Shown: piece by piece, positions 7,100 through 14,812 of the stretch
Layout: each line of letters begins with the position of its first letter
Numbering within the stretch: position 1 is the stretch's first letter
DNA from: Candidatus Thorarchaeota archaeon
Lineage (GTDB): Archaea; Asgardarchaeota; Thorarchaeia; Thorarchaeales; Thorarchaeaceae
Reading direction: 5' to 3'
Length of the DNA: 28,787 nt
Assembly (NCBI GenBank): GCA_016840385.1
Contig: JAEOSL010000038.1
Coordinates: 1-28,787 of the forward strand
The notes under the pieces: generated by a model
What the model was told of the DNA's origin: nothing
What the model saw: only the letters and a program-made list of their open reading frames with translations
Database searches by the model: none
Made by a program: the position numbers and the translations under genes

Positions 7100-8365
7100 T
7101 TATCCACTCCTGGGGTCTGTTATTGCTCCTGCCAATGCACTGGCTGCAACAGTCGCAGGAGATGCAAGATATATCCTTGAATCTTGGTGTCCCATTCTTC
7201 CTCGGAAATTACGATTCGTGCTAGAGATACAAACTTCTCCAGCTCCAAGTACTCCCAAGTGTCCACCAACACAAGCTCCACACGTAGAGTTAGTGACAAT
7301 TCCTCCCGCATCCATGAAAATCTTGATGAATCCTCTCTCTAGAGCCATCATGTATGTTTGTTTACTGGCAGGAGTGATGATTAGTCTAACCCCCTCTCTG
7401 ACCTTCTTGCCCTTCAGGATATTCGCTGCGATCTTGAGGTCTCCAATCCTCCCATTTGTACAAGAGCCAATGAAAGCCTGGTCTATTGGAACTCCGCTTA
7501 CTTCTCTAACAGCTTTACCATTTGTCGGATTATCTGGAGTGGCTACCATTGGACCAAGCGGATCGCTCTTGATATCGTATGTTAATGAATCACAGTATTC
7601 GGCATCACTATCTGGGAGGGTCGGTTTCCAGTGTTTCTCCGGTGCAAGTATTTCCATCCACTTCTCTACATAGGGGTTAATCATCATTGGAGCGCATTTT
7701 GCACCTGCCTCTACGGACATATTGCACATTGTCATTCTTTCATCAACCATCATGGTATCGATTGTATCACCATGAAATTCCATTGATTGATAGTTTGCTC
7801 CATCTGGTCCAAGGTCTGATATGATCTTCAAAATCAAATCCTTACTCATGACCCCATCCTCAAGGTTTCCGTTCACCTCGATTCGAATTGATTCGGGGAC
7901 ACGAAACCAGCACGAACCTGTTGCTAGAATCAATGCTGAATCTGTTGCGGCAAGTCCTGTTGAAAATGCATTAAAGGCTCCATATGTGGTTGAGTGAGAA
8001 TCACTACCAATAATCAATTCACCCGGGACAATCAATCCTTTCTCAGGTAGAACCTGATGGGAGATTCCACAATCAATATCGTAAAAATGTTTGATTCCTT
8101 GTTCTCTTACAAAGTTACGATTTCTACGATGAATCTCAGCACTATTGATATCTGAAGCCGGAGCCCAATGATCATTGACTACAACAATTCGTTCTGGGTC
8201 CCAGACCTTCTTGAAGTCCATCTCGTCAAGAACTGATAGAATTCTCGACCCTAGTACCTCATGGACCATAAGCAGGTTAACATTTGCTTCAACAATATCT
8301 CCTGCTGTTGCTTTACCATCTGTAGTATGATTTGCAAGTAATTTTTCAGCTAGAGTAAATCCCAA
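7100..8365 (-). CDS. leuC: 3-isopropylmalate dehydratase large subunit
   Basis: 421 aa, archaeal/short LeuC length. It binds the 4Fe-4S cluster through C302 (in IGSCTNGR) and C362/C365 (in TCGACVGG); other signatures are DHWAPA (65-70), DCGISHQV (98-105), GSDSHSTTYGA (120-130) and the C-terminal SSTNRNFRGRMG. It catalyses, with LeuD, the dehydration/rehydration of 2-isopropylmalate via a cis intermediate. The gene starts 4 nt after the upstream dehydrogenase stop and ends 2 nt before leuD, so the three enzymes are one tight unit. A homoaconitase or methylmalate (citraconate) role cannot be excluded, because leuA is not in the window. Confidence 0.92.
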   Translation of the reverse strand: MGFTLAEKLLANHTTDGKATAGDIVEANVNLLMVHEVLGSRILSVLDEMDFKKVWDPERIVVVNDHWAPASDINSAEIHRRNRNFVREQGIKHFYDIDCGISHQVLPEKGLIVPGELIIGSDSHSTTYGAFNAFSTGLAATDSALILATGSCWFRVPESIRIEVNGNLEDGVMSKDLILKIISDLGPDGANYQSMEFHGDTIDTMMVDERMTMCNMSVEAGAKCAPMMINPYVEKWMEILAPEKHWKPTLPDSDAEYCDSLTYDIKSDPLGPMVATPDNPTNGKAVREVSGVPIDQAFIGSCTNGRIGDLKIAANILKGKKVREGVRLIITPASKQTYMMALERGFIKIFMDAGGIVTNSTCGACVGGHLGVLGAGEVCISSTNRNFRGRMGHQDSRIYLASPATVAASALAGAITDPRSG

Positions 8366-8369
8366 ACCC

Positions 8370-9539
8370 TTACCCTCCAGAATTTATTGTCTTCACTTTC
8401 TTGATGATAGTTGTGGTGACCTCTTCAGTCGAGCTTGGTGTGACACTGCTCCAATCTCCTACACAGAGGTCTCTAGTTCTAACCTTACCTTCTTTCAGAA
8501 CTTCTGCAACAGACTCTCTTACAATATCTGCTGCAATTCCAACCTTTTTGTTTCCATTACGTGTCCCTAACCAATCAAGCATCATTCCACTTGCAAGAAT
8601 AGCTGCAATTGGATTAGCAATATTTTGACCATAGTATTTTGGCGCAGATCCATGAACCGGTTCGAATACTCCCTTATCATCGCCAATACTTCCTGCAGGA
8701 GCTACTCCGAGACCTCCCTGTATCGCTGCGCCTAGATCGGTTATGATATCTCCAAAAGCATTTGGTGCAACAACGATATTGTAGAATTCAGGTTTCTTGA
8801 TGATCCACTGAGTGAATGCATCCACATATGCATAATCTCTCTCCACACCAGGATATTTTGCTCCAACTTTATCGAATGATGCTCTGAAGAGCTGGCATCC
8901 TGCAAGTAGGTTACTCTTATCAACACAAGTTGCTCGTTTCACACCATCACTTGGGGCTCCTGAGCCACTAGTGGCAAGTTCGAATGCATATCGGGTCACT
9001 CTCTCAGAACCCTTTCTTGTGATAATTCTACGATCAACAGCAACTTCAGAATCTGTGTCCCTTGTCAACTTTCCACTATCTGGAGCATAGAGCCCCTCTG
9101 TGTTCTCTCTAATGATTACCATATTGATATCATTTGAGGTCTTGTTCTTGAGTGGTGACCAAATGCCATCCAAGAGAGCCACAGGTCTCACATTAGCATA
9201 CAGTTCAAGTTCAATTCTCAATCCAATGACGATGCTATATCCTGCTAGATTATTATCAGGAAGTCTAACACTTTTTCCATCAGCATCATTTGCTCCAATT
9301 GCACCCAATAGAGTGGCATCTGCTTCCTTCTTAGTAAACTCCTCTGCTTCGATTGACCATTCTCTATTCTCTCGAAGGTAGTATTCTCCTCCGCACTCGA
9401 ACTCGTGTAGATCCAACTGGAATCCACCCACATGTTCTTCTACTTCACGAAGAACTCGTACTGCCTGGGGTACTACCTCACGACCGATACCATCACCGGG
9501 CAGAACAGAGATTTTGTAGGTCCGAGCCACTTCAATCAC
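8370..9539 (-). CDS. leuB: Isopropylmalate/isocitrate-family dehydrogenase, probably LeuB
   Basis: 389 aa beta-decarboxylating dehydrogenase. Visible: GDGIG near residue 15, substrate-binding Arg108, Arg118 and Arg144, RENTEGLY (144-151), K208, metal-binding D240, D264 and D268, and EPVHGSAPKYYGQNIANP (293-310). In the operon with leuCD it should oxidise 3-isopropylmalate to 2-oxoisocaproate. Two oddities: Lys301-Tyr302 occupy the positions that give E. coli isocitrate dehydrogenase (K344/Y345) NADP preference, where LeuB usually has Asp; and S102 aligns with isocitrate-contacting S113, while V104/I105 replace the Leu pair of LeuB. So the substrate is not settled. It starts at GTG 9539, immediately after the TAG (9542-9540) of the upstream gene. 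Confidence 0.85.
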   Translation of the reverse strand: MIEVARTYKISVLPGDGIGREVVPQAVRVLREVEEHVGGFQLDLHEFECGGEYYLRENREWSIEAEEFTKKEADATLLGAIGANDADGKSVRLPDNNLAGYSIVIGLRIELELYANVRPVALLDGIWSPLKNKTSNDINMVIIRENTEGLYAPDSGKLTRDTDSEVAVDRRIITRKGSERVTRYAFELATSGSGAPSDGVKRATCVDKSNLLAGCQLFRASFDKVGAKYPGVERDYAYVDAFTQWIIKKPEFYNIVVAPNAFGDIITDLGAAIQGGLGVAPAGSIGDDKGVFEPVHGSAPKYYGQNIANPIAAILASGMMLDWLGTRNGNKKVGIAADIVRESVAEVLKEGKVRTRDLCVGDWSSVTPSSTEEVTTTIIKKVKTINSGG

Positions 9540-9878
9540 CTAATAGCTTCCTAACCAACCAAGATTCTTACCTGTATCATCCAGTATGTCTACTCTTGTA
9601 TCTATCTTTTGTCCGTCTGCGTAACGGTTGATGCATCGAATTGTGAATGATCTGGTACACTTCTTGCATTCAACTACCCAATCTGCTGTAATCTCATCCA
9701 CGCCTTTTTCGGATGGATGGTCCTTGGTTTGCTTTACTTCAAGAAGGTGCAATTCATCACCATCGCACTCGTACGTGCATTCCTTCAGTGGTAGTGGTTC
9801 CATTCCTCGTCGCCCTAATGCAACAAAGACTTGATCTGGTAGTTCGTTCAGGGACCTTTCGTCAGTCAATACAGACAC
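9540..9878 (-). CDS. Small Cys-rich (zinc-ribbon-like) protein heading the leu operon
   Basis: 112 aa, unrecognised family. Cysteines at C34, C38, C71, C74 (CKKC) and C82 suggest a zinc-binding module split by an acidic/basic linker; a GWLGSY end follows a beta-rich tail. It starts at GTG 9878, with no Shine-Dalgarno, so it is probably leaderless. Its TAG stop directly abuts the GTG of the dehydrogenase gene, which points to translational coupling and a role linked to LeuB/LeuCD, for instance assembly, metal handling or regulation (all inference). Confidence 0.7.
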   Translation of the reverse strand: MSVLTDERSLNELPDQVFVALGRRGMEPLPLKECTYECDGDELHLLEVKQTKDHPSEKGVDEITADWVVECKKCTRSFTIRCINRYADGQKIDTRVDILDDTGKNLGWLGSY

Positions 9879-9883
9879 CGAGG

Positions 9884-9896
9884 GGTGTTTAACACC
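9884..9896. promoter_or_regulatory. Perfect palindrome at the leu-operon promoter
   Basis: GGTGTTTAACACC is a perfect 6-1-6 inverted repeat whose near edge is 5 nt from the GTG start at 9878. On the minus strand a TATA-like CATTTATCC lies about 9903-9912, so transcription would start near 9881 and the palindrome would sit between TATA and start. That is a classic archaeal repressor site. The TATA call and the function are inferred. Confidence 0.5.
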
Positions 9897-10160
9897 ACTA
9901 CGGATAAATGATTCTTTAGAACGAGGTTATGGAATATTCTGAAAAAACCTACGAGAACTAGGATACTAATGAGATAGTTGCTTGATGAAACTTTCCCTAG
10001 TTTCAGTTTCACGTGTGGGAATACGAATTCACAGACGAATGGTATGCGCGAGTCATAATTGCGGTTAATGATGGGATTAGGTCATTTTAGATATTCTTTT
10101 TATCCATTCATTCAATCCATCCAAGAAACAAGAACTCGTTGACTGATACAGATACTGACA
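9897..10160. other. Intergenic region between the leu operon and the ABC permease gene
   Basis: About 260 nt without a supportable gene. The part next to 9900 holds the leu promoter described separately. The rest has no tRNA cloverleaf, strong hairpin or coding signal that I can see; near 10142-10162 there are three imperfect hexamers (TGATAC, AGATAC, TGACAC) just past the permease stop. Function, if any, is unknown. Confidence 0.4.
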
Positions 10161-10910
10161 CTAAAATTCGTGCTTGCGGAATCGCCAAACAGCTATCACA
10201 ACTAGAAGAATGAGCACTATACACGAAACTATGACTGGATAGATTGGATAGTTTTCTCCAGTTAAAAAGCTGATTGATATTTTGTAGAGTCCCCATGGAC
10301 CAAAAGGACCAATGATAGGATCTTCACCTATATTGATTCCCAAAAGAAGGAGTGTGAATGGCAGAATCATAGTTGAGCTTGCCTTTTCAAAAAATGTGCC
10401 CATACACAATGTTAAGAATGACAAAACCATCTGCCATAGAATCAAGGGGACAAGAAACATTAGATACCCAAATATGTTAGGTGCCATACCAAACGTAAGC
10501 GATATCAGATAAATCACTAATCCTGGAATTAAGAGCATTGAAATTGTATAACCAATTGTAGCAAGTATGAATTTTGAGAGAATGAATGATGTTCTTGAAA
10601 CAGGCTTTGAAAGAACCCACTCAGCTGAACCAGTTTTTTTCTCATCAAGAATCATCTCATACGATAGGATTATCGCACCAATTGGTGGGAAGATTGCAGC
10701 CATCATGACCACCGGGAGCAGACCAGCATCTGGACTTGGATCCGGTATGCTCTGTAATCCGACTAAGCAAAGAACTCCACTCCAGAGAAGTGCGTGTTTC
10801 AACCAAATAGATGAGCCAAACCAAGCCTTAAGTTCCTTCTTTAGAAAAGTCGAGAGTCCCATTCTCCATCCAGTCACAGTAATGGGCTCAAAAACATCTT
10901 TAGTCATCAT
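10161..10910 (-). CDS. ABC-2 type transporter permease
   Basis: 249 aa with about six membrane segments (roughly 38-53, 64-86, 110-138, 147-172, 180-195, 224-243), the layout of ABC-2 exporter permeases. Between TM2 and TM3 the cytoplasmic loop MILDEKKTGSAEWVLSKPVSR (86 onward) is the family's typical coupling motif. Two half-transporter copies should pair with the ATPase encoded just upstream; the two genes overlap by 11 nt (ATG 10910 against stop at 10900), so production is coupled. Substrate is unknown; related systems export antibiotics, lipids, Na+ or polysaccharide. Confidence 0.88.
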   Translation of the reverse strand: MMTKDVFEPITVTGWRMGLSTFLKKELKAWFGSSIWLKHALLWSGVLCLVGLQSIPDPSPDAGLLPVVMMAAIFPPIGAIILSYEMILDEKKTGSAEWVLSKPVSRTSFILSKFILATIGYTISMLLIPGLVIYLISLTFGMAPNIFGYLMFLVPLILWQMVLSFLTLCMGTFFEKASSTMILPFTLLLLGINIGEDPIIGPFGPWGLYKISISFLTGENYPIYPVIVSCIVLILLVVIAVWRFRKHEF

Positions 10911-11865
10911 TGTCGCTACCTTCCACTAATGACATGAAGATATCCTCTAGCTCATACTGTTTCAGACCGAAATCCAAAACTTCTGCACCACCATCAGCGA
11001 GAACCATACTAAGAATTCGTTTCTTTGCCTTTGAAGGGTCATTGACATTTATGATCCAGTGGGTTCTACCATTCTCTTTTCTCTCTGAAATTGCTGTTAC
11101 CCAAGACTCATGTGAAAGTCTGGTATATGCCTGCTGTGTATCTCCCTCCAGCTCAAGAGAATATGCTACTTCTCTAGTTCCAGCTAGAAGTTCTTCGATT
11201 GGTGCCTGTGCTATCAGATTTCCTTTATTCAGGATGGCTACTCTATCACTGACTCTTTGAACATCGTTAAGTATGTGTGTACTATAGAATATAGTAGACT
11301 CGGAACGTAGAGACTCCATTATCTTCAGAACTTGTTCTCTTCCATGAGGATCCAATCCCGCAGCTGGCTCATCCAAAATGAGCAGTTCTGGGAAATTGAC
11401 CTGCGCCTGTGCAATCCCCAAGCGCTGCATCTCACCACCAGAAAAACCATCTATTGGTCTGTCTGATTTGTCTTCGAGTCCAACCACTTTGAGAAGATAT
11501 GCAATTCTTTCCTCTATCATATCTTTTGGTCCTTTGAAAAATAAACATGCAACAAAACGCAGAGTTTCTCTGGCTGTCAAATTACTGTAGAATTTGGGGT
11601 TCTGTGCCAGGTATCCCACGTTTTGTCTAATCTGATCATTATCTTCTAGAATGTTTCGCCCAAGGACTACTGCACTACCGCTTGTTGGCCTTGTAAGACC
11701 AAGGAGTAGTTTTATTGTTGTAGTCTTTCCTGCGCCATTAGGTCCAAGAAATGCAAATATCGACTTCTTTGGGACTTTGAGTGATATGTTATTCAAAGCA
11801 ATGAATCCATTGTAGGCCTTGGAAAGCCCATTGGTTGCGATTGCATATTCATCGTTGGATTGCAT
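10900..11865 (-). CDS. ABC transporter ATP-binding protein
   Basis: 321 aa from ATG 11865. The frame stays open to 11979, but GAGAGG 8 nt before 11865 and the normal ABC start (EYAIATNGLSKAYNG) favour the internal ATG. Motifs: Walker A GPNGAGKT (41-48), Q-loop in LAQNPKFYSNLT, signature FSGGEMQRL (141-149; E instead of the usual Q), Walker B LLILDEP (161-167), D-loop AGLD, and H197 in YSTHIL. The C-terminal ~100 residues form the extra domain common in CcmA/DrrA-type exporter ATPases (ending in LKQYELEDIFMSLV). It energises the permease of the overlapping downstream gene. Confidence 0.93.
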   Translation of the reverse strand: MQSNDEYAIATNGLSKAYNGFIALNNISLKVPKKSIFAFLGPNGAGKTTTIKLLLGLTRPTSGSAVVLGRNILEDNDQIRQNVGYLAQNPKFYSNLTARETLRFVACLFFKGPKDMIEERIAYLLKVVGLEDKSDRPIDGFSGGEMQRLGIAQAQVNFPELLILDEPAAGLDPHGREQVLKIMESLRSESTIFYSTHILNDVQRVSDRVAILNKGNLIAQAPIEELLAGTREVAYSLELEGDTQQAYTRLSHESWVTAISERKENGRTHWIINVNDPSKAKKRILSMVLADGGAEVLDFGLKQYELEDIFMSLVEGSDNDD

Positions 11866-11891
11866 AGACCATCCTCTCATTTGATGTTTGA

Positions 11892-11935
11892 CAAACGTTA
11901 TTCGTTTGAGAAATACCAATAATCGGATATATATT
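11892..11935 (-). promoter_or_regulatory. Promoter of the ABC exporter with an inverted repeat
   Basis: A TATA-like run ATATATATT (11927-11935) precedes the ABC operon on the minus strand. About 25 nt downstream, over the expected transcription start, lies the perfect inverted repeat CAAACG-TTATT-CGTTTG (11892-11908). Its position between TATA and the ATG at 11865 fits a repressor operator. Confidence 0.5.
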
Positions 11936-12105
11936 CGCTGGTCAACGCATGATTCTAGACTTTGATAGGAAATTACCAATGAAAAGGTCCAGTAGGCAAT
12001 GCGTGTTCAATCCAAATCCAGTGTCGTTTCTGAACAGACAGCTTGATGTCTAGGTTTGTCTACATTACAATAAACGATAAATGAGTTGGTTGAGCATTAG
12101 ATGCT

Positions 12106-13017
12106 ATGCGATTAGTCACATATTCCAGGATGGGAGTTCCATCAATTGGAGTTCAATTAGAAACCGGAATTCTAGACATTCCTGATGCAGCATCATATTT
12201 TGGTCGCAAATACCACGTTCGTGGCCAAAACTTTCCCACAACTATGATGGACCTATTGCAGTGGGAATCAGGAATTGAGGTAGTTCGACAAATTGTAGAA
12301 AAATATGAACAAACTCCTCTCAATGAGCGGATGATGGCCTATCCTCTGGATTCGGTTACTCTTGAGGCTCCTTTGCGTCGTCCTGGAAAAATCATCGCAC
12401 TAGGGAAAAACTACTTGGAACATATCAAAGAAACTGGCTCTGAAACTCCTGAGTTTCCAGTTATCTTTGCAAAGTGGCCTTCCTGTGTTATTGGTCCCAA
12501 TGATTCTATCCCCCTTCCTAAAATATCCAATAAGATAGATTGGGAAGTAGAACTGGCAATAGTGATTGGCAAGGTTGGCAAAGATATCGAAGAAAGTAAT
12601 GCGTTGGAATATATTGCAGGTTACACAATTGCAAATGATGTAACTGCCCGTGATCTGCAACGCAAAGATGGACAATGGATCCGTGGAAAATCTCTTGATT
12701 TCTTCTGTCCCATGGGACCTTGCATTGTGACTCAAGATGAGCTAGGAGATGCTCAGGGACTGAAACTCTATACCAAAATAAATGGTGAAATGAAGCAAGA
12801 TTCTTCCACTTCGAATATGATGTTCAATGTACAACAGATTATCGCTCACTTGTCAAAGGCGTTCACCCTAGAACCAGGTGATGTGATTATCACCGGAACT
12901 CCTTCTGGTGTTGGATTTGTTCGTGACCCTCCAGAGTTTCTCAAAGATGGTGATAATATTGAACAGTATATTGAGAAGATTGGTTACTTACGCAATTCTG
13001 TTGTGAAGTCCAAGTAG
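12106..13017 (+). CDS. Fumarylacetoacetate hydrolase (FAH) family protein
   Basis: 303 aa. The C-terminal FAH domain (about 92-295) shows ALGKNYLEH (98-106), metal ligands E147 and E149 in DWEVELAIVIG, D178 in NDVTARDLQ, GQWIRGKSLDFFCPMGP (189-205) and TGTPSGVGF near 265; a short N-terminal beta domain precedes it. Members are Mg2+ or Mn2+ hydrolases, isomerases or decarboxylases of 2-oxo acids (acylpyruvate hydrolase, oxaloacetate decarboxylase, HpcE-like). The sequence does not fix the substrate. The stop is 1 nt from the stop of the convergent TPR gene. No partner genes for aromatic degradation are nearby. Confidence 0.9.
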   Translation: MRLVTYSRMGVPSIGVQLETGILDIPDAASYFGRKYHVRGQNFPTTMMDLLQWESGIEVVRQIVEKYEQTPLNERMMAYPLDSVTLEAPLRRPGKIIALGKNYLEHIKETGSETPEFPVIFAKWPSCVIGPNDSIPLPKISNKIDWEVELAIVIGKVGKDIEESNALEYIAGYTIANDVTARDLQRKDGQWIRGKSLDFFCPMGPCIVTQDELGDAQGLKLYTKINGEMKQDSSTSNMMFNVQQIIAHLSKAFTLEPGDVIITGTPSGVGFVRDPPEFLKDGDNIEQYIEKIGYLRNSVVKSK

Positions 13018-13018
13018 A

Positions 13019-13597
13019 CTAGTTTTCCTCATCTTTCTCGGGGAGATTGGATGCTCTTACCCTTGCGTCATCTGCTTCTCCATACTCGAAGAGTTTCTTG
13101 TGAGCTTCAGAAAGCATCTCCCAGACCTCACGATCCTTCGGTTTGATAACTAGATATGCTTTACAGAATTTCTTGACATTTTCCCAATCATCCATCTGCT
13201 CGTAACATCGAGCAGCATAGTAGAGGGCTCTCTTGTGGTCCAATTTTGGACCAGCTAGTTCGGTGAAGATGAGAATTGCATTCTTCCATTCTTCATTTCC
13301 ATAGTGTTCCATCGCTTCTTCTAATCTGATTTCCATTTCACCATATTCTGGCATTTTTGAGGCTACTGATCCTAACATGATAGTTGATGCACAGCAGACA
13401 ATCACGGTTGCTGCAAGAATTGACACTCCTATGACCATCGGTCCATCAAAAGGCAGAATTTCTTGAGCACTCAATAACGCGACGATAATTCCACCAAACA
13501 CAATTGCAACAGCTGCAATCCCGATATGCTTCGGTCGAATTTTAACTCCATCACCAACATCTTCAGGATCTTCAGGAGGAGTCATAGTAGGTATCAT
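13019..13597 (-). CDS. Membrane-anchored TPR-like protein
   Basis: 192 aa. Two hydrophobic helices (about 24-43 and 54-76) sit after an acidic N-terminus, followed by about 100 residues of TPR-like helices (EEAMEHYGNEEWKNAILIF, ALYYAARCYEQMDDWENVKK, REVWEMLSEAHKKLFEYGEA). The repeat part is probably cytoplasmic and binds partners. A second in-frame ATG at 13585 is an equally good start (MTPPEDPEDV). It lies next to another TPR gene on the same strand, 43 nt downstream of that gene's stop, so the two may work together. No specific function can be given. Confidence 0.75.
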   Translation of the reverse strand: MIPTMTPPEDPEDVGDGVKIRPKHIGIAAVAIVFGGIIVALLSAQEILPFDGPMVIGVSILAATVIVCCASTIMLGSVASKMPEYGEMEIRLEEAMEHYGNEEWKNAILIFTELAGPKLDHKRALYYAARCYEQMDDWENVKKFCKAYLVIKPKDREVWEMLSEAHKKLFEYGEADDARVRASNLPEKDEEN

Positions 13598-13640
13598 AGT
13601 ATCGCATGCATACCGGTTCCTTTTAGGTCTGATGAATCAA

Positions 13641-14282
13641 TCAATCTTCTTTATCAGACTCACTACTGATTCTCTTTAGATGTTCTTCTTCATCTCTTTT
13701 TGACGCTAATCGGTCTCTTGACACATTTATCCATTGACTCACTAGGTTGTTCAAATCCGGATTAATCTGGAGAGCAAGTTCTGCGTATGCAATTGCTCGT
13801 TCATCTTCCTCCTCAATGAAATGTGCATTTGCCTTGTTGTAGAATGCCTCTGCATAATCGGATTTGAGAGCTACTGCACGAGTGTACGCCTCAATTGCTG
13901 CAGGTCCTTCAGCAAGTCGAGATAAGCAGTTTCCCAGATTATTCCAAGCCTCTGCATCTTCATCATTGATATCTAGTGCTTCTTCATAGCAATCTTTAGC
14001 TTTCTCAAAATCCTTCAATGCATAAAGTGCGGTACCTTTGTTGAACCAGATAGCAAAGATGAAATTATCAATAGCAAGTGCTTCATCATAGGCCTTTACT
14101 GCTTCTTCGTATTCTTCATTTTCTGTAAGAGCATAGCCCAGGTTATACCAACCTTCTATTGATTCTGGATTGTTCTGCAAAAATGAACGGAGCTCTTCAA
14201 TTGCTTCTTTGAAGAGCCCTTCTCCAATGAGGGTCACTGCTTTTTGAATTGCAGTATTCTTGTTTTCCGTCAAAGCTACCAA
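13641..14282 (-). CDS. Soluble TPR-repeat protein
   Basis: 213 aa made almost wholly of about five tetratricopeptide repeats, each with the W/A-G-Y/F-A-P spacing: for example EGWYNLGYALTENEEYEEAV, AIWFNKGTALYALKDFEKA, EAWNNLGNCLSRLAEGPAA and EAFYNKANAHFIEEEDERA. There is a charged tail (KRDEEEHLKR onward). TPR arrays form a superhelical scaffold for protein partners. It starts at TTG 14282 with no clear Shine-Dalgarno. It is followed by the membrane-bound TPR gene on the same strand. Partners are unknown. Confidence 0.85.
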   Translation of the reverse strand: MVALTENKNTAIQKAVTLIGEGLFKEAIEELRSFLQNNPESIEGWYNLGYALTENEEYEEAVKAYDEALAIDNFIFAIWFNKGTALYALKDFEKAKDCYEEALDINDEDAEAWNNLGNCLSRLAEGPAAIEAYTRAVALKSDYAEAFYNKANAHFIEEEDERAIAYAELALQINPDLNNLVSQWINVSRDRLASKRDEEEHLKRISSESDKED

Positions 14283-14324
14283 ACGGTCTTTGAACAGAAT
14301 ACCGAATAAGCATTCCTCAATGAC

Positions 14325-14753
14325 TTAATCTTCTGGCTTCTTAACCATGGTTCTTGCTACTATGGTTAGAACTGGACCAAGAACTGCAGAGGAAGTTGCC
14401 AACAGATTAAGAAAGTCTGTAAATGCTTCAATACCCACTGCCATGTATGCAGTAGCGAGATTTATGATTAAACCGATTAACCCTAATCCTGCTGCAATAC
14501 CGATGACGAATTTTCCTGTACCGACCCGATCAGTTGTGACCAGGTAACCACCTATGATAACTGCAATTCCTCCAAGACTCGCAATATATCCTAATACGAT
14601 AAGAATCCACCCAAAGATTTCTCCAGCTCCGGGTACAATCGTTTCTGCAAACGCAAAAATCTGCGCCCACAGGGCCGCACTACCCACGACACTTGCCATA
14701 ATCATGAGGATGCCACCAATTATGCACAGTAGAAATGGAACTTTGTTTCTCAT
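14325..14753 (-). CDS. Four-TM integral membrane protein, unknown function
   Basis: 142 aa from ATG 14753, chosen because AAGGTGAT stands just upstream; the frame is open further but the extension has no support. Four hydrophobic segments (about 5-25, 46-70, 80-102, 115-135) rich in Gly, Ala and Ile, with a short basic end (RTMVKKPED). It looks like a small DUF-type archaeal membrane protein; I recognise no family. It lies 59 nt after the PHP gene on the same strand. Confidence 0.7.
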   Translation of the reverse strand: MRNKVPFLLCIIGGILMIMASVVGSAALWAQIFAFAETIVPGAGEIFGWILIVLGYIASLGGIAVIIGGYLVTTDRVGTGKFVIGIAAGLGLIGLIINLATAYMAVGIEAFTDFLNLLATSSAVLGPVLTIVARTMVKKPED

Positions 14754-14812
14754 CAAATCACCTTGCAATCGAAATGGAAAACTAATATAATTCTGTTTTG
14801 TAATGTCGAAAT

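Noticed and set aside
6975..7673. 232-codon open frame on the plus strand opposite leuD and leuC
   Set aside because: It is the antisense shadow of two well-supported genes, shows no family motif and has no ribosome site.
10142..10162. Short repeat array TGATAC/AGATAC/TGACAC
   Set aside because: Only three imperfect hexamers, probably chance in an AT-rich gap.
11866..11979. N-terminal extension of the ABC ATPase
   Set aside because: It overlaps the TATA box and inverted repeat; the Shine-Dalgarno is just before ATG 11865.
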